64,000 nucleotides of DNA, taken from Mermis nigrescens (taxonomy: Eukaryota > Nematoda > Enoplea > Mermithida > Mermithidae). Position numbers and translations under genes: made by a program. Shown here in pieces: positions 60,962 to 64,000 of the stretch (position 1 is the first letter of the stretch; every line of letters begins with the position of its first letter). Location of the stretch: assembly GCA_036768485.1 (NCBI GenBank), contig JAVLUZ010000507.1:2093903-2157902 (forward strand). The letters run 5' to 3'. Under the pieces are notes generated by a model that saw only the letters and a list, made by a program, of their open reading frames with translations, ran no database searches and was not told where the DNA came from.

Positions 60962-61039
60962 CTGTAGCAAGATTGAGTGGTGAGCACATGCGTTCTGTGG
61001 GTGCGATGGGTACCACAGGAAAGCCTCCGACCCCACCCC

Positions 61040-61208
61040 CAGGCACGTATTTCTGGCGGTAATAGGGGGTTCGGACCACTCAAAATTGGGAAAATTCGGA
61101 AAAATATGACTTTTTAAAGGTCATTTTGTGCTATTTTTGGCTTTTTTGGACTTAGTCCCCCCAGAAATTGGTGTTGTCCCCCAAATAGGACGGCCAGCTA
61201 TGTGCCTG
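61040..61208 (-). mobile_element. Family D MITE
   Basis: CAGGCACGTATTTCTGG start, CCAGCTATGTGCCTG end. Starts about 80 bases upstream of the ALIX exon (a) acceptor, close enough to matter for its polypyrimidine region. Duplication not clear in the C-rich flanks. Confidence 0.8.
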
Positions 61209-61925
61209 CCCCCCTCGCCCCTCACCGAGAATTGTCAGCTTTTCAAAAACAAATTATAAATATTTCTGTTTCAAAAAGCTTTTAGCTAAGTTTCTGCCGA
61301 AAAATGTCAAAATTTTCCTAATTTCGCGCCATCTAGTACTAATTTTTTGACCATCTTCTGCTCGATTCATCTCCCTCCTCGCAGAATTTTCGAATTTTCA
61401 GGAAAAAAATCGTTAAAATATTGCTGTTTAAGCGTTCTTAGCTGAATTTTACTCCAAAAATGGCAAAACTTCAAGCGTTTCATCTAATACTAGTGTTTTT
61501 GACAATATTCTTCCGAATTCCATCATTGTTCTTTCGAATTTTTATATGTTTTTATATTGTAGAAGGGATAAGCAGAGTTTGTAACGTCTAAGAACAGTGC
61601 TTTTGACGTATATCCACATCGTTTTCAAACTTAGAAAGGCACCTATTTAGAAATCCGTCGGCGCTGAACCCCAGGAATTCCCATACCTTAAGTACATGTA
61701 GGTACATAGTTGCTATAATATTTTTTGACCACCTTTTATCCAATTTACTAAATTTTTTGACGTTTTTCCCAAATTTTTCATCTCTTACGTTTAGAAAGAA
61801 ATAGCATCGTCAAAAAGCCTAAAAATGGTGTTTTTTATGCACTGTTATCGTTTGTAAGTCCAAAAGAGCAGTTAAGAACAATTGTTTTTTGGTTTTAACC
61901 CTGAATCCGCAAGCTGTGCATATAT
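61209..61925 (+). repeat. Two to three degenerate family F copies
   Basis: Repeated GACGTATATCCACATCGTTTT, TTTTTGACCATCTTCTGCTC and AAGCTGTGCATATATATA blocks; palindromes decayed. Confidence 0.55.
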
Positions 61926-61928
61926 ATA

Positions 61929-63602
61929 CAGGATGGCTAAAGAAAACTAACCGCATATCGGTTCTTATAACTTCTCTGATATTCTATTGATTTTGATGCG
62001 ATTTGCCGTATTTAAGAGCCTATGACCTCTGCATGCGTCTTGTAAACTTTTATCTAAGCTGCTCAAGCCGTTGTTGATTTAGGCCAAATTGAGCAGAAGT
62101 CGTTTTTTCTAGCATTTTGTAGATTAAGTATGTATAAAAAAGCATTTCATTACATGATAAGTTCTTACGAAAAAAAGCAAATTAAATGCGGTTTATTCTG
62201 GTAGAAACTCCATTGTCCCCGCATAAACGCAGTAAAATGATAATCACACTCAATAGATCGTCCAAAAGATATAAAGTCGTTTTTTGACAGTCTCGGAAGT
62301 ATCTGCCGGAACATAGGCGCGCAAGGCCAAACTTACAGGGGGCGGTGAAAATCGCTAGATAGCCATGTGTTTCGTAAAAACGGATCTGTAGTCCTTTCAG
62401 GGTCAGAAAATTAGCTATATAGCCTTTTTGGTCTCAGAAAACTAGCTATATAGCTTTTTTGGATTCAAAAACATGTACATAGCCTTCTTGGACTAAAAAT
62501 AGCCGTTAATCCCTTTCTGGAGTCGAGAAAATGGCTATAAATCCTTTTCACCCTCATAACGACAACTAAATAGCATTTCTGAGCTCAAAAAATATTATAT
62601 AGATAGTTTTCTGAGCCCAAAAAGGCTGTATAGCTAATTTTCTGAGCCCAAAAAAGGCTATACAGCAAAGGTTTTTCGGCCAAAATCGTTGTAAAGCTAT
62701 CAGCTTTTTAGGGTCAAAATGGCCAAAAGAGCTAAAATAGCGTTAAAACTACGTTATTACACAGTTTCTGGTCAGAAAGGCGTCTAAGTGCGATGTGTAA
62801 GCCTTAAGACGTGTAATAGGCGTTCACGAAATGTAGGTGGTTTTGTATTAGTTGGATTGGTTTGCGCAGAAGGATTATTATTACTTTGCGCATTTGGATG
62901 ATTAATTGGTGCAGTAGGCGCGTTATCGCGCGATCGGTCAGGTGGAACCGATTCATCATAAAGCTCAAGGAGGGGTAATACCCCCTTCACCCCACATGCT
63001 CTTGTATGTGCCGGAAATATTATTTGCCTTTGTTGCCCTTTATGTAGCTTTACAATATTTTATGACAGATCGAATAGAATTTTTTTAATTCTCAGGTCCT
63101 TTTACTTGGCTATCCCTCACCTATTGAATTTGCTTTGTGGAATTTCAGGTTGCGGCTAGATAATCGAGCTGTTATCTTAAGTTGCACACTTCGCAAACTG
63201 TTTGCAAATTAAAAATTGTTGATTATTGAATTCAACAACCCGTGATGAATGTGCAATTGCTTCGCCCATATTAATCCGATCAATATAAAATTAAGCATAA
63301 TAGTAAACAAGTAATTTTGGTATAGTTTAAACCAAACCGCGTTTATTTATCTTTTTTGTTGAAGAATCATCGATATTCTAAAGATAGCTTGTTCTATGCA
63401 ATTAATCCGCAAGATGGGTAGAAAAAACGACTTTTGCTCAATGTAACGTAAAGCAACATCAACGTTATGGATAAGAATCAAACTCCGCGCACATTCTTGC
63501 AAAGATCATAAGCTATTAAATAAAGCAAAGCGCGTCAAAATTGGTTAAGTATGAGAGAACTTAAAAGGGCCGATTTGCGGTTCGTTTTTTTGACACACCC
63601 TG
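61929..63602. mobile_element. Non-autonomous TA-flanked (Tc1/mariner-like) transposon, 1674 bp
   Basis: The left end CAGGATGGCTAAAGAAAACT... and the reverse complement of the right end, CAGGGTGTGTCAAAAAAACG..., match over about 53 bp with roughly a dozen mismatches. They share ACCGCA-ATCGG and AGTTCTCT-type blocks. TA lies on each side (61927-61928 and 63603-63604), the hallmark of the Tc1/mariner/pogo group. I see no transposase with DDE/D motifs inside. A 68-codon frame on the - strand (62784-62990) is Asn/Pro/Thr-rich and unrecognised. The interior also holds a degenerate minisatellite. Confidence 0.82.
62350..62760. repeat. Degenerate minisatellite, unit about 35-40 bp
   Basis: About ten diverged units of the type GCTATATAGCCTTTTTGGTC followed by TCAGAAAA, alternating strand-like variants (TTTCTGAGCCCAAAAAGGCT). 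Inside the TA-flanked element. Confidence 0.7.
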
Positions 63603-64000
63603 TACATACAGAGAATCCCCAAAATTTAAAGTGTGACGTTAACAATAAAACCGAATCGATTCAAAAATTATATAAAGCTTGTTTGTTCACGATTAAGCGT
63701 AAATGATCGGGTTTAGAAGCAGAGTACTAAGCGATAGTAAATAATGAGTTCAAAAATGTAAAACGACTAAATACGTCAATATATTTAATTAATGGAAAAG
63801 TTACACACGTAAAAGGCCAACTGACACTTTTCCCACATAAAGCATAGGGGCGCGCGCAGGATTTTTCCAAGCGGTAGGGGAAGCGGTCCGAAATTAGTCA
63901 CCCGATATTTCGGGATATATTCGCCGGGGCATCAAATAACGTGCATTTCCAACAACATTTCATTTTCTCCTAATAAGCTATGAAAAATGACGTTTTTGGC

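Noticed and set aside
62784..62990. 68-codon Asn/Pro/Thr-rich frame as an ALIX exon
   Set aside because: Same strand as ALIX, but it has no similarity to the Bro1 or V domain and lies within the TA-flanked transposon.

Overview
This is animal (metazoan, invertebrate) nuclear DNA. Genes are split into short exons with GT/AG introns of 1-10 kb, the base composition is AT-rich, and most of the window is non-autonomous transposon debris and simple repeats. Most of the long reading frames are artefacts of GC-rich repeat ends or microsatellites. I cannot name the species. The style of the channel gene would suit an ecdysozoan (nematode or arthropod), but that is a guess.

Three protein-coding genes are supported by protein features and compatible splice sites. 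(1) The last coding exon of UTP6, a U3 snoRNP / small-subunit processome protein, lies on the + strand at 5913-6116 and is followed by an AATAAA signal. (2) A two-pore-domain potassium channel (K2P/TWK family) lies on the - strand between about 26271 and 13728. It has an N-terminal exon (TM1 and pore 1), a second exon (TM2), a possible basic linker exon, and a C-terminal exon (TM3, pore 2, TM4). A short duplicated copy of its 3' end at 13728-13800 could serve as an alternative last exon. (3) ALIX/PDCD6IP, an ESCRT-associated Bro1 protein, lies on the - strand. Seven consecutive coding exons at 60961-39336 cover the second half of the V domain and the Pro/Gln-rich tail. The Bro1 domain and first half of the V domain would lie beyond the right edge. 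The final exon was not found. UTP6 and the channel are tail to tail; the channel and ALIX point the same way. I see no functional link between them.

The rest is repeats. Family A is the most abundant, with more than 20 copies of about 170-265 bp, CAYACSTGGGC-type ends and 8-bp target duplications. It is often nested or head to tail. Family B has about 11 copies of roughly 215 bp with CATACATGTAAC ends. Family C has 3 copies with hAT-type CAGKGGCGGAT ends. Family D has 4 copies with CAGGCACGTAGCTG ends. Families E and F are about 400-450 bp and carry a GGCGCTTCGCGCC palindrome. Family G has 435- and 758-bp copies with TTTGTACATGTACAAAG and apparent 9-bp duplications. There is also a 1.67-kb element with 53-bp terminal inverted repeats flanked by TA, a 248-bp MITE with perfect 31-bp inverted repeats, a 190-bp-arm inverted repeat, an (AGT)n array of about 850 bp, a 195-bp (AT)n array, and degenerate satellites.

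Layout: 1-5.9 kb, family A/B/C elements, including the UTP6 intron; 5.9-6.2 kb, UTP6 3' end; 6.2-13.7 kb, repeats between convergent genes; 13.7-26.3 kb, channel gene; 26.3-39.3 kb, intergenic DNA with repeats; 39.3-61 kb, ALIX with transposon-filled introns; 61-64 kb, more ALIX intron containing the TA-flanked element. Splice choices come from reading alone, without transcript data.
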